Shown: piece after piece, positions 52,681-61,423 of the stretch
How the letters are laid out: every line of letters starts with the position of its first letter
Position numbering within the stretch: the first letter of the stretch is position 1
Source of the DNA: Sulfolobus tengchongensis
GTDB lineage: Archaea; Thermoproteota; Thermoprotei_A; Sulfolobales; Sulfolobaceae
Direction: 5' to 3'
DNA: 64,000 nucleotides
Assembly: GCF_036967215.1 (NCBI RefSeq)
Contig: NZ_CP146016.1
Location: forward strand, 524,501-588,500
Made by a program: the position numbers and the translations under genes
Notes under the pieces: generated by a model
What the model was told of the DNA's origin: nothing
The model's input: the letters and a program-made list of their open reading frames with translations, nothing else
Database searches by the model: none

Positions 52681-55053
52681 TCACCTCAACTCCAATATCT
52701 TTCTCAATTCATCAGTTGACAAATTAGTTAGAACTTCCTCTCCAGTTTGTATTAATTCATTATATATTTTACTTTTAGCACTTATTATTTCATCTATCTT
52801 CTCCTCTATTGTACCAATCGTAACCAATTTGTGAACTATCACATTTCTCGTTTGCCCTATCCTATAAGTTCTATCTGTTGCTTGATTTTCCACCGCTGGA
52901 TTCCACCATCTGTCATAGTGGATTACCCTGTTGGCTGAGGTCAGATTAATACCAAATCCTCCAGCCCTCAACGATAAGATAATAATCTTCTTATTCTCAT
53001 CTGAGTTAAATGCTGATAGAATATCATCTCTTTCCTTCTTATCTAAAGATCCGTGGAAGAATGGAACTTCAATGTTAAATCTCTTTTCCAGCATATTTTT
53101 CAGTATGTTCCCCATTTCAATGAATTGCGTGAAAATGGCTATCTTATCTCCTTCATTTATGGCCTCATCCACTATTTCCATAAGCCTCTGCAACTTTCCT
53201 GACCTCTTCATGGAGAAATTGTTGTCGTTTTTTATTAACGCTGGATGATCTACAACTTCCTTCAACCTAGTTATAACAGCCAGTATTGAACTCTTTCTCT
53301 TTACTCCCTCAAATTGATCAATTTTAGAAAGGAAATCATCAACTATAGCCTTATACAGGGAAGCTTGTTCCTCAGTAAGATTACAATACTCCTTTATTTC
53401 AATTTTTTCTGGCAAATCTGAAATAACATTTTTATCATTCTTTGTTCTCCTCAATATAAATGGTGAGATAATTTTCTTTAGGGCTTCCTTGACCTCATTA
53501 TCTCCTTTCTTGATGGGTATGGAAAACCTTTCCTTAAATTCATTACGAGTACCTAGTAAACCAGAATTCAAGAAGGAAAATATTGACCATAAGTCGTCTA
53601 CTCTGTTCTCTATGGGAGTTCCAGTCAACGCGATTCTGTATTTACCCTTTAATTGCCTTATTAACCTGCTTCTCTTAGTTTCTGGATTCTTGATGTTTTG
53701 AGCCTCATCCAATACTACGAATTTCCAGTTCACTTTAGTTAAATAACTCCTTAAAAGTAAAGTATTATACGTCGTAATGTAAACGTCTTTTCTACCGTAG
53801 TTGTCAATCAAAAATGAAAGCACATCTTCCTCTTTATCGCTACTGCTTATCCTCACTTTACCTTTACCATGGATCACCGCATACGATAATGTAGGAGCGT
53901 ATTTACTTATTTCATCTTCCCAATTCTTCAAAACTGAAGTGGGGCACACTACTAGTGAGGGAAAAACATCTTCTTCCTCCTTAGTCTTAGCTATTGTTGC
54001 TATAGTTTGAATTGTTTTTCCTAATCCCATATCATCTGCTAAGCATACACCAAATCCCAATGAAGTCATGAACTTCATCCATGAAAAGCCTCTCAACTGA
54101 TATGGCCTTAATTCTATATTTAACTTAGGGGGTTCAGACAATTTGAACTTCTGGCTTTCAATGTTTTTTATTAAGCTAGTTATCTGATCACTCTCAACGT
54201 AACCGTATAGTGATTCCCTTAAAAGATCAACCTTACTAATCTCCTTCTTTTTCAACTTTTCAATGATTTTCCTTACTCTCTCAATATCTTTTGCTGGAAC
54301 TTCAATAATTTTACCGCTTAATTCTATATATGGTCTATTTTCCTCAGTCAGCTTCTCAAATTCCTCTGGAGAAATTTCAACGTCTCCTAACGCTATCTTG
54401 TAGTCGAAGTCAGCAATTTCCTCTTTGTTCAACAAGTCCAATTTCTCTACCTTTATGATAGGTTTGACAGTAGTAATACTCTTTATTAATACTTTATATC
54501 CCTTCTTATAAGAAAGTGAAGTCAGAATTTTCATAATTCTATCCAATTTATCCCTTTCTACGTAGAACGGTTTATCGTAATCTAGATATTTTGTTAAATC
54601 CTTAAGAAGTTCATGAAATTCGTCTCTCATATAGGAAATCTCATAAGGTATCATGACTTTTCTCCGTAAATCGTAAAGTCCTAATGTCACCTTATAGTAA
54701 TCTTCTGAGGCCGGTATTATTAAGAAATAAAGAGTGTAGTTAGAAGATCTAGACAATATTGAATGATTTAATAAAATCTTATAGTCCTCCTCATTTAGAG
54801 AATTCCTCGCTATGTAATCAATTACGAAGCTTATGAACTTCTTCACGTTCTCCTTTCTCATATCCTCCTTAATCCAATACTCTGCAGGCATCGAATCTAT
54901 AGGTACAACTCTCAATATTTCATTTAATAAGTTCTCATCAATTACCCAATTTATCTTATTATCTACTATTTCAGGGTAAAATCCTCTTCTTTCTGCAACT
55001 AGAGTGAGAACAAATAATGTGACGCTTAACCAAAATAACATCGAATTAGACAT
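52681..55053 (-). CDS. Swi2/Snf2 (Rad54-like) ATPase, main part after a frameshift
   Basis: The 790-residue frame holds the catalytic core: motif I LADDMGLGKTIQTIA, Walker B VVLDEAQNIKNP, motif III ALTGTPIENRVDDLW, then RecA domain 2 with SLRAGGFGINLTSANRVIHY and AVENQATDRTYRIGQ. It is the archaeal Snf2 translocase, an ATP-driven DNA remodeller. The apparent start (MSNSMLFW) is internal: about 98 codons of natural N-terminus lie in another frame at 55053-55349. The open frame in this strain may not give a proper protein. Confidence 0.88.
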   Translation of the reverse strand: MSNSMLFWLSVTLFVLTLVAERRGFYPEIVDNKINWVIDENLLNEILRVVPIDSMPAEYWIKEDMRKENVKKFISFVIDYIARNSLNEEDYKILLNHSILSRSSNYTLYFLIIPASEDYYKVTLGLYDLRRKVMIPYEISYMRDEFHELLKDLTKYLDYDKPFYVERDKLDRIMKILTSLSYKKGYKVLIKSITTVKPIIKVEKLDLLNKEEIADFDYKIALGDVEISPEEFEKLTEENRPYIELSGKIIEVPAKDIERVRKIIEKLKKKEISKVDLLRESLYGYVESDQITSLIKNIESQKFKLSEPPKLNIELRPYQLRGFSWMKFMTSLGFGVCLADDMGLGKTIQTIATIAKTKEEEDVFPSLVVCPTSVLKNWEDEISKYAPTLSYAVIHGKGKVRISSSDKEEDVLSFLIDNYGRKDVYITTYNTLLLRSYLTKVNWKFVVLDEAQNIKNPETKRSRLIRQLKGKYRIALTGTPIENRVDDLWSIFSFLNSGLLGTRNEFKERFSIPIKKGDNEVKEALKKIISPFILRRTKNDKNVISDLPEKIEIKEYCNLTEEQASLYKAIVDDFLSKIDQFEGVKRKSSILAVITRLKEVVDHPALIKNDNNFSMKRSGKLQRLMEIVDEAINEGDKIAIFTQFIEMGNILKNMLEKRFNIEVPFFHGSLDKKERDDILSAFNSDENKKIIILSLRAGGFGINLTSANRVIHYDRWWNPAVENQATDRTYRIGQTRNVIVHKLVTIGTIEEKIDEIISAKSKIYNELIQTGEEVLTNLSTDELRKILELR

Positions 55054-55349
55054 TACAACATTTCTAGTTTTCGCTAATAATAGATTAAGAATATCATTAA
55101 TAGTGATTTTAAATGCAGAAACTTTAAAAACAGATACATTAGAGGCTGAAGTATAGGGATAAAAGACAGGCTTATCATCCTTTGCGGGAAAAGAACATCA
55201 ATAACTGCTAATGCTTCAGGATTAAAAGTGAGTTCATGACGTAACTTATCTATAATCTTCTTCTTAACCGAGCCTAACTCTTTTTCATCGGAATCTTCAA
55301 CCCATATATAAAAGTCTTTCCCATCCCATGTTCCATGTAATACTCTCAC
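55053..55349 (-). pseudogene. N-terminal fragment of the snf2 gene
   Basis: This frame starts MRVLHGTWDGKDFYIWVEDS, the N-terminal module of Snf2 family proteins, and leaves its proper frame near 55189-55192, where an A-run on the plus strand is one base short. Restoring one base gives a continuous 889-residue Snf2 protein into 52681-55053. As read without correction, the frame runs on to 55074 as a meaningless hydrophobic tail. Confidence 0.8.
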
Positions 55350-55440
55350 AAATGAAAACTAGTATTAAAGCATATAAACTTTGAGTTTCAGACTTTCATG
55401 TTTCACCTCTAACAATCAAACCATTTTTTCATAACTTGTC

Positions 55441-55532
55441 TAGTTTGTGGATTTTCTGGAAAATTAAGGCTATTCTCTCTATCAGGACTATTCATAGAAT
55501 TATCGTCTAGTTTCCAAATGATACACACACTA
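55441..55532 (+). repeat. MITE-like family B, copy 5
   Basis: TAGTTTGTGGATTTTCTGG to ATGATACACACACTATAGC. It directly abuts the PIN-gene end. Confidence 0.75.
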
Positions 55533-55949
55533 TAGCTTGTCTAAAGAAGAAGACAAGATTGAATCTCCATAAACCTTATCCCTCTCTCCTCTGACCTTAA
55601 CTATCTCATTGTGTGAAAAATCATAGAAGGAGAATTGAATACAAAATATATTAAATTCGATGAGATCAAAACCCTCCGGGTAGTCAGCACTTCTAACTGG
55701 TAATGACCTAGTAAAGTCTACCACTCTTAATGCTTTATTTCTCACCTCTGTATTTTCTTGAAGGATCTTTATCCTATTTTCGATCATCCATCGTGAAATC
55801 CACAGTAGAGGAGTTTCCGTTCTTATCTCGTTTAAGACGTTTTCAGTTATGAAAATTAAATTATAGTAATTAAATATAAGGTCTCTCTTATCATATCTCA
55901 CCCAATCTATTAGGAATGAAGTATCTGCAATTGCGTTAGTCGACTGCAA
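55530..55949 (-). pseudogene. PIN-domain toxin (VapC-like), C-terminus replaced by IS sequence
   Basis: The 139-residue frame begins as a PIN RNase: IADTSFLIDWVRYD (Asp near residue 9), FITENVLNEIRTE (Glu near 41) and SLPVRSADYPEGFDL. After that the natural C-terminus is lost, because 55632-55676 matches the 3' end of the TnpB element and the rest is unrelated. A TTG start at 55949 lies just inside the antitoxin frame. The toxin is most likely inactive. Confidence 0.65.
55632..55676 (+). mobile_element. Fragment of a TnpB element right end
   Basis: GAATTGAATACAAAATATAT, then TAAATTCGATGAGATCAAAA and CCCTC match the last codons of tnpB and its right end (at 56248-56290) with about eight differences in 45 bases. 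It lies inside the PIN gene. Confidence 0.65.
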
Positions 55950-56247
55950 TAATACCAGCCTTAATTCTCAGCTCATTAAACTCATCAACAGCAAGCCCTG
56001 CTAACTTAGTTCCATTATAAATATCACCCGTTTCTATGTAGTATTCTATTGCTATTCTCAGTTTAGGTGGTAATGAGTTGATGAAGTCCCAGTTGGCAGA
56101 CTTCCTTCTAATCTCCCTAGCCTCTTCCTCAGCCTTAGCTATTCTCCTTAATTTCTCGTCCACGAAATCATTTATGCTAAACCAACATAAAAATTTAAAG
56201 TCGTGAGAGTTTAATGGAGAGAAATTACACACTATCTCCTCTATCAA
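55936..56247 (-). CDS. VapB-like antitoxin partner of the PIN gene
   Basis: The frame contains FVDEKLRRIAKAEEEAREIR, KSANWDFINSLPPKLRIAIE and YIETGDIYNGTKLAGLAVDE: a helical head followed by a small antitoxin-type domain. Its first codons (from the TTG at 56247) lie exactly at the right end of the TnpB element, so the true start is uncertain. A TTTAAATTTTTA stretch near 56190 would fit a start near the GTG codon of FVDEK instead. It overlaps the PIN gene by 14 bases. Confidence 0.6.
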   Translation of the reverse strand: MIEEIVCNFSPLNSHDFKFLCWFSINDFVDEKLRRIAKAEEEAREIRRKSANWDFINSLPPKLRIAIEYYIETGDIYNGTKLAGLAVDEFNELRIKAGIIAVD

Positions 56248-57567
56248 GGGGTTTGGGTCTCATTGAATTTCATATATTTTGTATTCAATTTTAGACCCTT
56301 GGACTTCACCGAAGTCGCGTATGCTCATCCCTCTCCGTCCCATTAGGGGGATAACCCCACTCACCTTACGGTGAGGAAACCCCCACATCTTAAAGTTAAA
56401 TTTCCTCAAGTACTTCTTGAAGATATTTAACGAAGCGTTAAATTGCCTATCCAAAGTGAACCCACATTTCCCACACCTAAAGGTCTTGCCAACCATTCGG
56501 GAATTAACCCATCCACATCTAGGGCAAGACCTAGATGTAAAGCGTGGGTTCACCTCTACCACTTTACAACCGTAAAATGAAGCCTTGTATTTTAACACAC
56601 TAACCAACTTCCTCCAAACGCTCCTTGAAAGCTTCCGCGAAAGAGAATTGCTAGCGTCATCAAACATACCTTGCTTATTCAACTTTTCAAAAACTAGAAC
56701 GTGGTTGTTGTAAAGACCTAGGATAAAATTAGCCAACTTGTGAACAAGATCATTAACCCTATTCCTCTCACGATGGGAATACTTTGCCAAAAGCATTTTA
56801 CCTCTCTTTAACTTCTTAGAAGCAATTGATTGTACTTTACCCCTCTTCATCTGCATTGCGTATTTGAGAGAGTAAAGTTGTTTCAGAGAGATCGTTACAA
56901 ACTTCTCTCCATCGTAACCATCTAGGGAGTATAAGTTTGAGTCAAAGGAGACAACTTCAAGGGGTGTTGTTGTGGGCAATTCTTTTCTGAAAACTAGGTA
57001 AACCTTATCCTCCTTGATTATTGGTTCTGTTAGCTCCATTCCCTCAACTCTTTTAGAAAACCAAGTTTTATCCCATGAATACGTTATGTACTCGTGAGGT
57101 TTAACTGTTATTCTAACGCTCTTGCCAATGACTTTTCTAAGCGTTGTTTTTATCCTAACGTAGCCTTTCTTTACGAGTGGTGGTTTGAATTCTGCTTTTC
57201 CTTTTTCAACTCTTCTTCTCCATGATTCTAGGATTGAGTAGATGTCGTGGATTGCTTGGTCGATGTAGTGTTTTGCTAGGTCTTGTTTGTTTTCTTTCAT
57301 TAGGTAGTCTCTTATCTCCTTGTATACTTCTTTCTTTTTTGGTAGGGTTACTTTCATTATTTTCTTCTTTTTATTATTATTATTCTTTTTCTCCTCTTCT
57401 CTTGTCTCTATTCTTCTGAATAGGTATTTTATTCCCTTGTTTAGTAAGTTCACGTATGCGTGGATTAGTTTTTTGCTTTTCTCCCTCTCATTGTTTTTTA
57501 TTGTGTAAGTGAGGTGTATGTATTGTTTCTCTTCTGGTTCGAATGTTTTTATTCTCAAGTTTCTCAA
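56248..57567 (-). mobile_element. IS200/IS605-family element, tnpB only
   Basis: The right end is fixed by comparison with the copy at 62138-62280: homology stops after CCCAAACCCC (56248-56257 on the complement). The left end was not resolved and must lie upstream of 57567. No tnpA gene is present, so it would need a TnpA in trans. Confidence 0.7.
56260..57567 (-). CDS. tnpB: TnpB (RuvC-like) with third catalytic Asp replaced
   Basis: The 435-residue TnpB has a helical N-terminal half, then the RuvC core: Asp209 in VVSFDSNLY, Glu294 in VLVFEKLNK, the zinc ribbon CPRCGW...CGKCG and CGFTLDRQFNASLNI. In most TnpB and Cas12 proteins the last motif is DRDxNAA, with the second Asp binding metal; here that position is Gln375. 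The start is a TTG with GGTGA upstream. The 3' end of the gene probably lies within the guide RNA, as in other TnpB systems. It may be a weak or nuclease-dead RNA-guided protein. Confidence 0.85.
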   Translation of the reverse strand: MRNLRIKTFEPEEKQYIHLTYTIKNNEREKSKKLIHAYVNLLNKGIKYLFRRIETREEEKKNNNNKKKKIMKVTLPKKKEVYKEIRDYLMKENKQDLAKHYIDQAIHDIYSILESWRRRVEKGKAEFKPPLVKKGYVRIKTTLRKVIGKSVRITVKPHEYITYSWDKTWFSKRVEGMELTEPIIKEDKVYLVFRKELPTTTPLEVVSFDSNLYSLDGYDGEKFVTISLKQLYSLKYAMQMKRGKVQSIASKKLKRGKMLLAKYSHRERNRVNDLVHKLANFILGLYNNHVLVFEKLNKQGMFDDASNSLSRKLSRSVWRKLVSVLKYKASFYGCKVVEVNPRFTSRSCPRCGWVNSRMVGKTFRCGKCGFTLDRQFNASLNIFKKYLRKFNFKMWGFPHRKVSGVIPLMGRRGMSIRDFGEVQGSKIEYKIYEIQ

Positions 57568-57808
57568 TGTGTTTCTTCACCTTTTCTTGTTTTTGTTTCT
57601 CTTGATTTTTAATGAGGGAGAGTAGGGTGTTAGTAATATCTTCTTCTTATTTAATTCTTATGCCTTTTCACGTCTGAATCTCATTTTCTCAGATGGTAGT
57701 TTTTGTGGTTTTATGTATCCTTGTTTTTCACGTAGTCTTCCAGTGTTTTGTAGAGATTGCTATTTTTTGCGTACTTCTTTTTGTCTTAAGTATTGTATTA
57801 GGTATTAG
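57568..57808. other. Upstream flank of tnpB with short decayed frames
   Basis: On the minus strand a short frame ends EKMRFRREKA and another ends YKTLEDYVKNKDT. They may be pieces of one lost gene, but nothing is recognised. The left end of the IS should lie here. Confidence 0.3.
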
Positions 57809-58084
57809 TATGTAAAGTATATAGATTTCACGCTTTTATGGAAACTATTTTCGACGGCTCAAAAAGATTTGAAGGAGGAATTTGCGATAAAGTCTATGTG
57901 TTACTTCCTAAAGAGCCCGATGATAAAAGAGCTATTCCAAATATTTAGTCAAACTCCAATAGGGATAATTTCATCAGATGGCAAAGTAATACTTGAAGCA
58001 AAGCCTAATCCTTTCAAAAATGATGATGCTAAGAGAGAATTTCTGTCTCGTCTTTACTCATTTGACAAATATTTCGTATACTAA
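57809..58084 (+). CDS. Possible hypothetical protein or gene remnant
   Basis: A frame open from a stop at 57806 codes for about 91 residues including SMCYFLKSPMIKELFQIFSQ and PIGIISSDGKVILEAKPNPF. A TTG with GGAGGA is at about 57869. The sequence looks like folded protein, but no family is recognised, and no ATG starts it. It may be the 3' part of a gene cut by the adjacent IS. Confidence 0.35.
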   Translation, partial: YVKYIDFTLLWKLFSTAQKDLKEEFAIKSMCYFLKSPMIKELFQIFSQTPIGIISSDGKVILEAKPNPFKNDDAKREFLSRLYSFDKYFVY

Positions 58085-58278
58085 AATAAATTCGTAGTTA
58101 ACTTTAAATATGAAACTAAAGCATATCATAAGATCATAAATTAGTACAATTAAAGTAAGAACTCCATGCATTTATGATAATAAATGAACAACAAAAGTTT
58201 TATTTCTAGGTCCCTTTTGAATTTTACATCTAAATTTTTTAAGTGCTCAACTAAAGTCCCGAAAATCGAGATATAATA

Positions 58279-58379
58279 TGCTTTGTGGGATGTTTATAAA
58301 TTATCTGGTCTAAGACGTTCTTTTTACTATAAAGAGAATGTGAAAGAGTAACGTAGATCTTGAAAAGCCCCACAAAGCA
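58279..58379 (-). repeat. MITE-like family A, copy 12 (best ends)
   Basis: 101 bp with perfect 11-base terminal inverted repeats TGCTTTGTGGG...CCCACAAAGCA. The most complete copy in the window and a good reference. Confidence 0.85.
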
Positions 58380-58412
58380 TAGACGACATAAAAAATTACA
58401 ATCTTAGGTAAC

Positions 58413-59321
58413 TCAAATCTTTTTTCTCTCCTTAGTTACGTATTTCTTTTCGAGTTCTTGAACCTCTGGTAATCCAATGAAGTTTAAGAAGTCCTTAAAT
58501 GGATACAGCTTGTTCATTACATTAATAGGTGTTCCGTCTTTCTTAATTGTTTCCAATACCTCTTTTACTGCTTTTGTGGCTGAAAGTAGAGCGCTTATAG
58601 GGAAAATAACAATCTTGTAACCTAATTTCCTTAATACATCTAAACTCACTGGTGGAGTTTTTCCTCCTTCAGCCCAGTTAAATAATAATGGAATACCTTT
58701 AAGCTCTCTCGCTATCACCTCAATTTGCTCAATACTTTCGGGAGCCTCAACGAAAATTACATCAGCTCCAGCTTTATAATACTCTTTCGCTCTCTCCAAT
58801 GCAACCTCTAACCCTTCAACTGCTATCGCATCAGTTCTCGCTATTATTACGAAATCCTTTGATAATTTAGCGTCTTTAGCTGCAGCTATCTTCTCTACCA
58901 TTTCCTCTAATGGAATAACTTGCTTTCCAGTTATATGCCCACATTTCTTAGGAAAAACTTGATCCTCAATGTGTATTCCAGCAACTCCTACGCTTTCATA
59001 AGCCTGTACAGTTCTTATCACATTAATTGGGTTGCCATAACCCGTATCTGCATCAGCTATAACTGGTATATTAACCGCATCCACTATTCTTCTCGCATTA
59101 TCCACCATTTCCGCCATCGTTATCAATCCCACATCTGGATACCCTAACATACTTGCAGCAGTTCCAAATCCAGTCATGTACACTACGTCAAATCCCGTTG
59201 ACTCAATTAACCTGGCAGTTAGAGCATCATATGCGCCTGGAGCTAAAATTAAATCCTTATTCTCCATGAGTTCCCTCAACTTTTTAGCTCCATTTATTTT
59301 CTCTTTAATTAACCTGCTCAT
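58413..59321 (-). CDS. Methylisocitrate lyase/PEP mutase-family lyase (PrpB-like)
   Basis: The 302-residue TIM-barrel enzyme has APGAYDALTARLIESTGFD, the Mg site PVIADADTGYGNP (about 86-98), HIEDQVFPKKCGHITGK (about 117-133) with the catalytic Cys, and VIIARTDAIAVEG. It fits PrpB, which splits 2-methylisocitrate to pyruvate and succinate; oxaloacetate decarboxylases and dimethylmalate lyase share the fold. No other methylcitrate-cycle gene is seen nearby. A TATA-like GTATTTAAAC is about 30 bases before the ATG. Confidence 0.82.
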   Translation of the reverse strand: MSRLIKEKINGAKKLRELMENKDLILAPGAYDALTARLIESTGFDVVYMTGFGTAASMLGYPDVGLITMAEMVDNARRIVDAVNIPVIADADTGYGNPINVIRTVQAYESVGVAGIHIEDQVFPKKCGHITGKQVIPLEEMVEKIAAAKDAKLSKDFVIIARTDAIAVEGLEVALERAKEYYKAGADVIFVEAPESIEQIEVIARELKGIPLLFNWAEGGKTPPVSLDVLRKLGYKIVIFPISALLSATKAVKEVLETIKKDGTPINVMNKLYPFKDFLNFIGLPEVQELEKKYVTKERKKI

Positions 59322-59422
59322 TTTTCAAACCCTCCCATAATCTTAAGTATTTAAACTTCTTCATTTTTATAATAACTTCTTGTATCATATAAGCTTATTA
59401 GATTACGAGCAAATTTATCATT

Positions 59423-60082
59423 ATGCATTATTCTAAGTATCCATACAAACTCGTTAATGTTAGACTTTTGCACAACGGATGCTGGACCAGTTACGTTGAT
59501 GATTACGTAGTCAGAAGTCTTGGAAGATCCTATCAACCAGATGATAACGCTGTGAGATCCCTAGTAGTGGTTAATGCAAAGTCAATGAAAGTTTTGATGA
59601 ATTTGAAAGATGAGGGTAAGATTAAGGATATAGTGAATGTACACAGATATGGTGATAATTTCGTAGTTGACATTTTACAGAGTTACAACAATTCAATATT
59701 ATCAGTTCTGAATAAATATGGTGCGATAATTTTGGATACTGTTAAAACTAACAAGAGGGAATTTTGGAGCTTTTTAACCTATGAATACAAGATACCTAAG
59801 ATAATCGATGACCTTAAAAATTTAGCTGTAGTAGAGAGAGTTAAGGTAACGGATTACGATCCTAGTATTAGAGAAATTAACTTAACCGAACTGGAGTTAA
59901 AGTGTTTAATTACGGCAGCTAAAGCAGGTTATTTTGACTATCCGAAGAAAGTTAGAGCAAAGGAACTAGCTCAGATTCTAGGTATTAAGGAATCCACATT
60001 CATATATCACTTGAGAAACGCTCAAAGGAAAATGATAAGTAAATTACTTAATGACTTGGACTTAAATGAAAATTTACATTAA
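59423..60082 (+). CDS. Bacterio-opsin-activator type HTH regulator, second copy
   Basis: The 219-residue protein is a paralogue of the one at 48753: GCWTSYVDDYVVRSLG in the N-terminal domain and AQILGIKESTFIYHLRNAQR in the HTH_10 domain. Its target genes are not shown by the sequence. It is divergent from the PrpB-like gene, with about 100 bases between, and could control it. Confidence 0.78.
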   Translation: MHYSKYPYKLVNVRLLHNGCWTSYVDDYVVRSLGRSYQPDDNAVRSLVVVNAKSMKVLMNLKDEGKIKDIVNVHRYGDNFVVDILQSYNNSILSVLNKYGAIILDTVKTNKREFWSFLTYEYKIPKIIDDLKNLAVVERVKVTDYDPSIREINLTELELKCLITAAKAGYFDYPKKVRAKELAQILGIKESTFIYHLRNAQRKMISKLLNDLDLNENLH

Positions 60083-60090
60083 ATTTATAT

Positions 60091-60189
60091 TTTGTAAATT
60101 TTTTCAAGATTACTAGGAGGAAATAACGTTCTCTTCATATTAACATTAACGTTCCAAACCAGATAGTTTTACAAATACCCAACAAAGTA
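60091..60189 (+). repeat. MITE-like family A, copy 13
   Basis: ATTTTTTCAAGATTAC ... AAACCAGATAGTTTTACAAA then TACCCAACAAAG; left end worn. Confidence 0.65.
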
Positions 60190-60352
60190 CTTTCCGTCCC
60201 GTGTAAAAGCTTATTTAATAGGATTGAGTAATGTTAAATGATGGCACTAAAAGAAGAGATCTTGAAACTCCTCAATGAAGATGAAGAGTTCAGAAGACAA
60301 ATTGAGAACATATTGGGATTAAATGTAATAAAAACTATAAATGAATTAGCAC

Positions 60353-60363
60353 AAAACGTAAAT
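60353..60363 (+). repeat. Target-site duplication, left copy
   Basis: AAAACGTAAAT, identical to 61413-61423; the 11-base duplication flanks the IS exactly. Confidence 0.8.
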
Positions 60364-61412
60364 AGTTTGTGGAGTTTCTCTAGAGTTAAGGTTAAAATGG
60401 CATAATACCAATGATAATCATGTCCTCTGAGGAAAGGAGATACACTAGAGATTGGTCAAAGTACGACGAGAACCTCATAACTAGATACGAGATGATATTC
60501 CCCTACTACGTGTTTGAACATTGGTACGAACTTCTAGAGGAGGATAACAAGAAGGCAAAAACAAGACCCTACAAAGCACCACTCATGTTCAACCAATTCC
60601 TAGCCTTCCTCTACGTATTCTTCACATACAGAGAAATAGAGGGAATTCTGAGAGCACTATACAAAATGGGAATAATACCAGTATACCTAGACTACAAGAC
60701 AATCCACCTAAGACTAAAAAACATGCAACTAGACTTCAACAAAGTCAAGGATGAAGTAGAACTAATAAGCGACGGCACGGGAATAAGCGTTGAACAAGGA
60801 GGTAGGTACATAAGGGCAAAGTGGAAAAAGGGAGGAAAGGGAAAGTTCCTCAAAATAGTAGTTCACGTTGATGCTAATTCCATGAAGGTTTTGAAGGCTG
60901 AGGTTGAGAACTCTGAAGTTAAGTCGGCAGTTAAGGTAATTAAGGAGGTAAGTGAAGGGGGTGGGAGGGTTACGAAGTTTTATGGGGATAAGGCTTATGA
61001 TTCTAATGCTATTTATGATCTAGTTCCTGAGGTTGTGATTCCGCCTAAGAGGTCGGCTAATGTGGATAGGGCTAGTCCGAGGAGGCGTGATACTATTTTA
61101 GAGTATAGGGAGTCGCCACGTGATTGGAGTAGGAAAAGGGGTTATGGTAAGAGGTGGAGGGTTGAGGTTGTGATATCTGCTGTGAAGAGGATGTTTGGTG
61201 ATGGGATTCGCGCTAGGGGTGTTCTTCAAGGTAAGGCTGCTCTTTTGAAGTTTTGGGTTTATCACGTTATGAGGGAGATGGCTGATTTCTTGGTGGGTGA
61301 GGTTCACGCGGTTCGCGTGGCGTAGCGTGTTATTTAATGAGTTTAGTCTAGAGTAAATTTAGTGAAACAAATTTATACTTCGCAAAGAGATAATTCAGAT
61401 ACTACACACACT
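60364..61412 (+). mobile_element. IS5-type insertion sequence, 1049 bp
   Basis: The element runs from AGTTTGTGGAGTTTCT to a right end whose complement is AGTGTGTGTAGTATCT, giving 16-base inverted repeats with three mismatches. It is bounded by an 11-base direct repeat. It carries one transposase gene in full and looks recently inserted. The left end, AGTTTGTGG...TTAAGGTTA, matches family B repeats. Confidence 0.88.
60411..61325 (+). CDS. IS5-family DDE transposase
   Basis: The 304-residue transposase has the DDE triad: Asp121 in ELISDGTGIS, Asp193 in KFYGDKAYDSNAI and Glu252 in RWRVEVVISAVKRMFG. A helical DNA-binding front part precedes (RYTRDWSKYDENLITRYEMI). The second ATG at 60420 is also possible. 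The frame is intact and fills the IS with about 47 and 87 bases to the ends, so it may be active. It stands in the same direction as the gene it interrupts. Confidence 0.88.
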   Translation: MIIMSSEERRYTRDWSKYDENLITRYEMIFPYYVFEHWYELLEEDNKKAKTRPYKAPLMFNQFLAFLYVFFTYREIEGILRALYKMGIIPVYLDYKTIHLRLKNMQLDFNKVKDEVELISDGTGISVEQGGRYIRAKWKKGGKGKFLKIVVHVDANSMKVLKAEVENSEVKSAVKVIKEVSEGGGRVTKFYGDKAYDSNAIYDLVPEVVIPPKRSANVDRASPRRRDTILEYRESPRDWSRKRGYGKRWRVEVVISAVKRMFGDGIRARGVLQGKAALLKFWVYHVMREMADFLVGEVHAVRVA

Positions 61413-61423
61413 AAAACGTAAAT
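61413..61423 (+). repeat. Target-site duplication, right copy
   Basis: AAAACGTAAAT, matching 60353-60363. Confidence 0.8.

Noticed and set aside
57222-57508. Hydrophobic plus-strand frames rich in Phe/Leu/Ser
   Set aside because: They are the antisense of the Lys/Glu/Asn-rich N-terminal part of tnpB.
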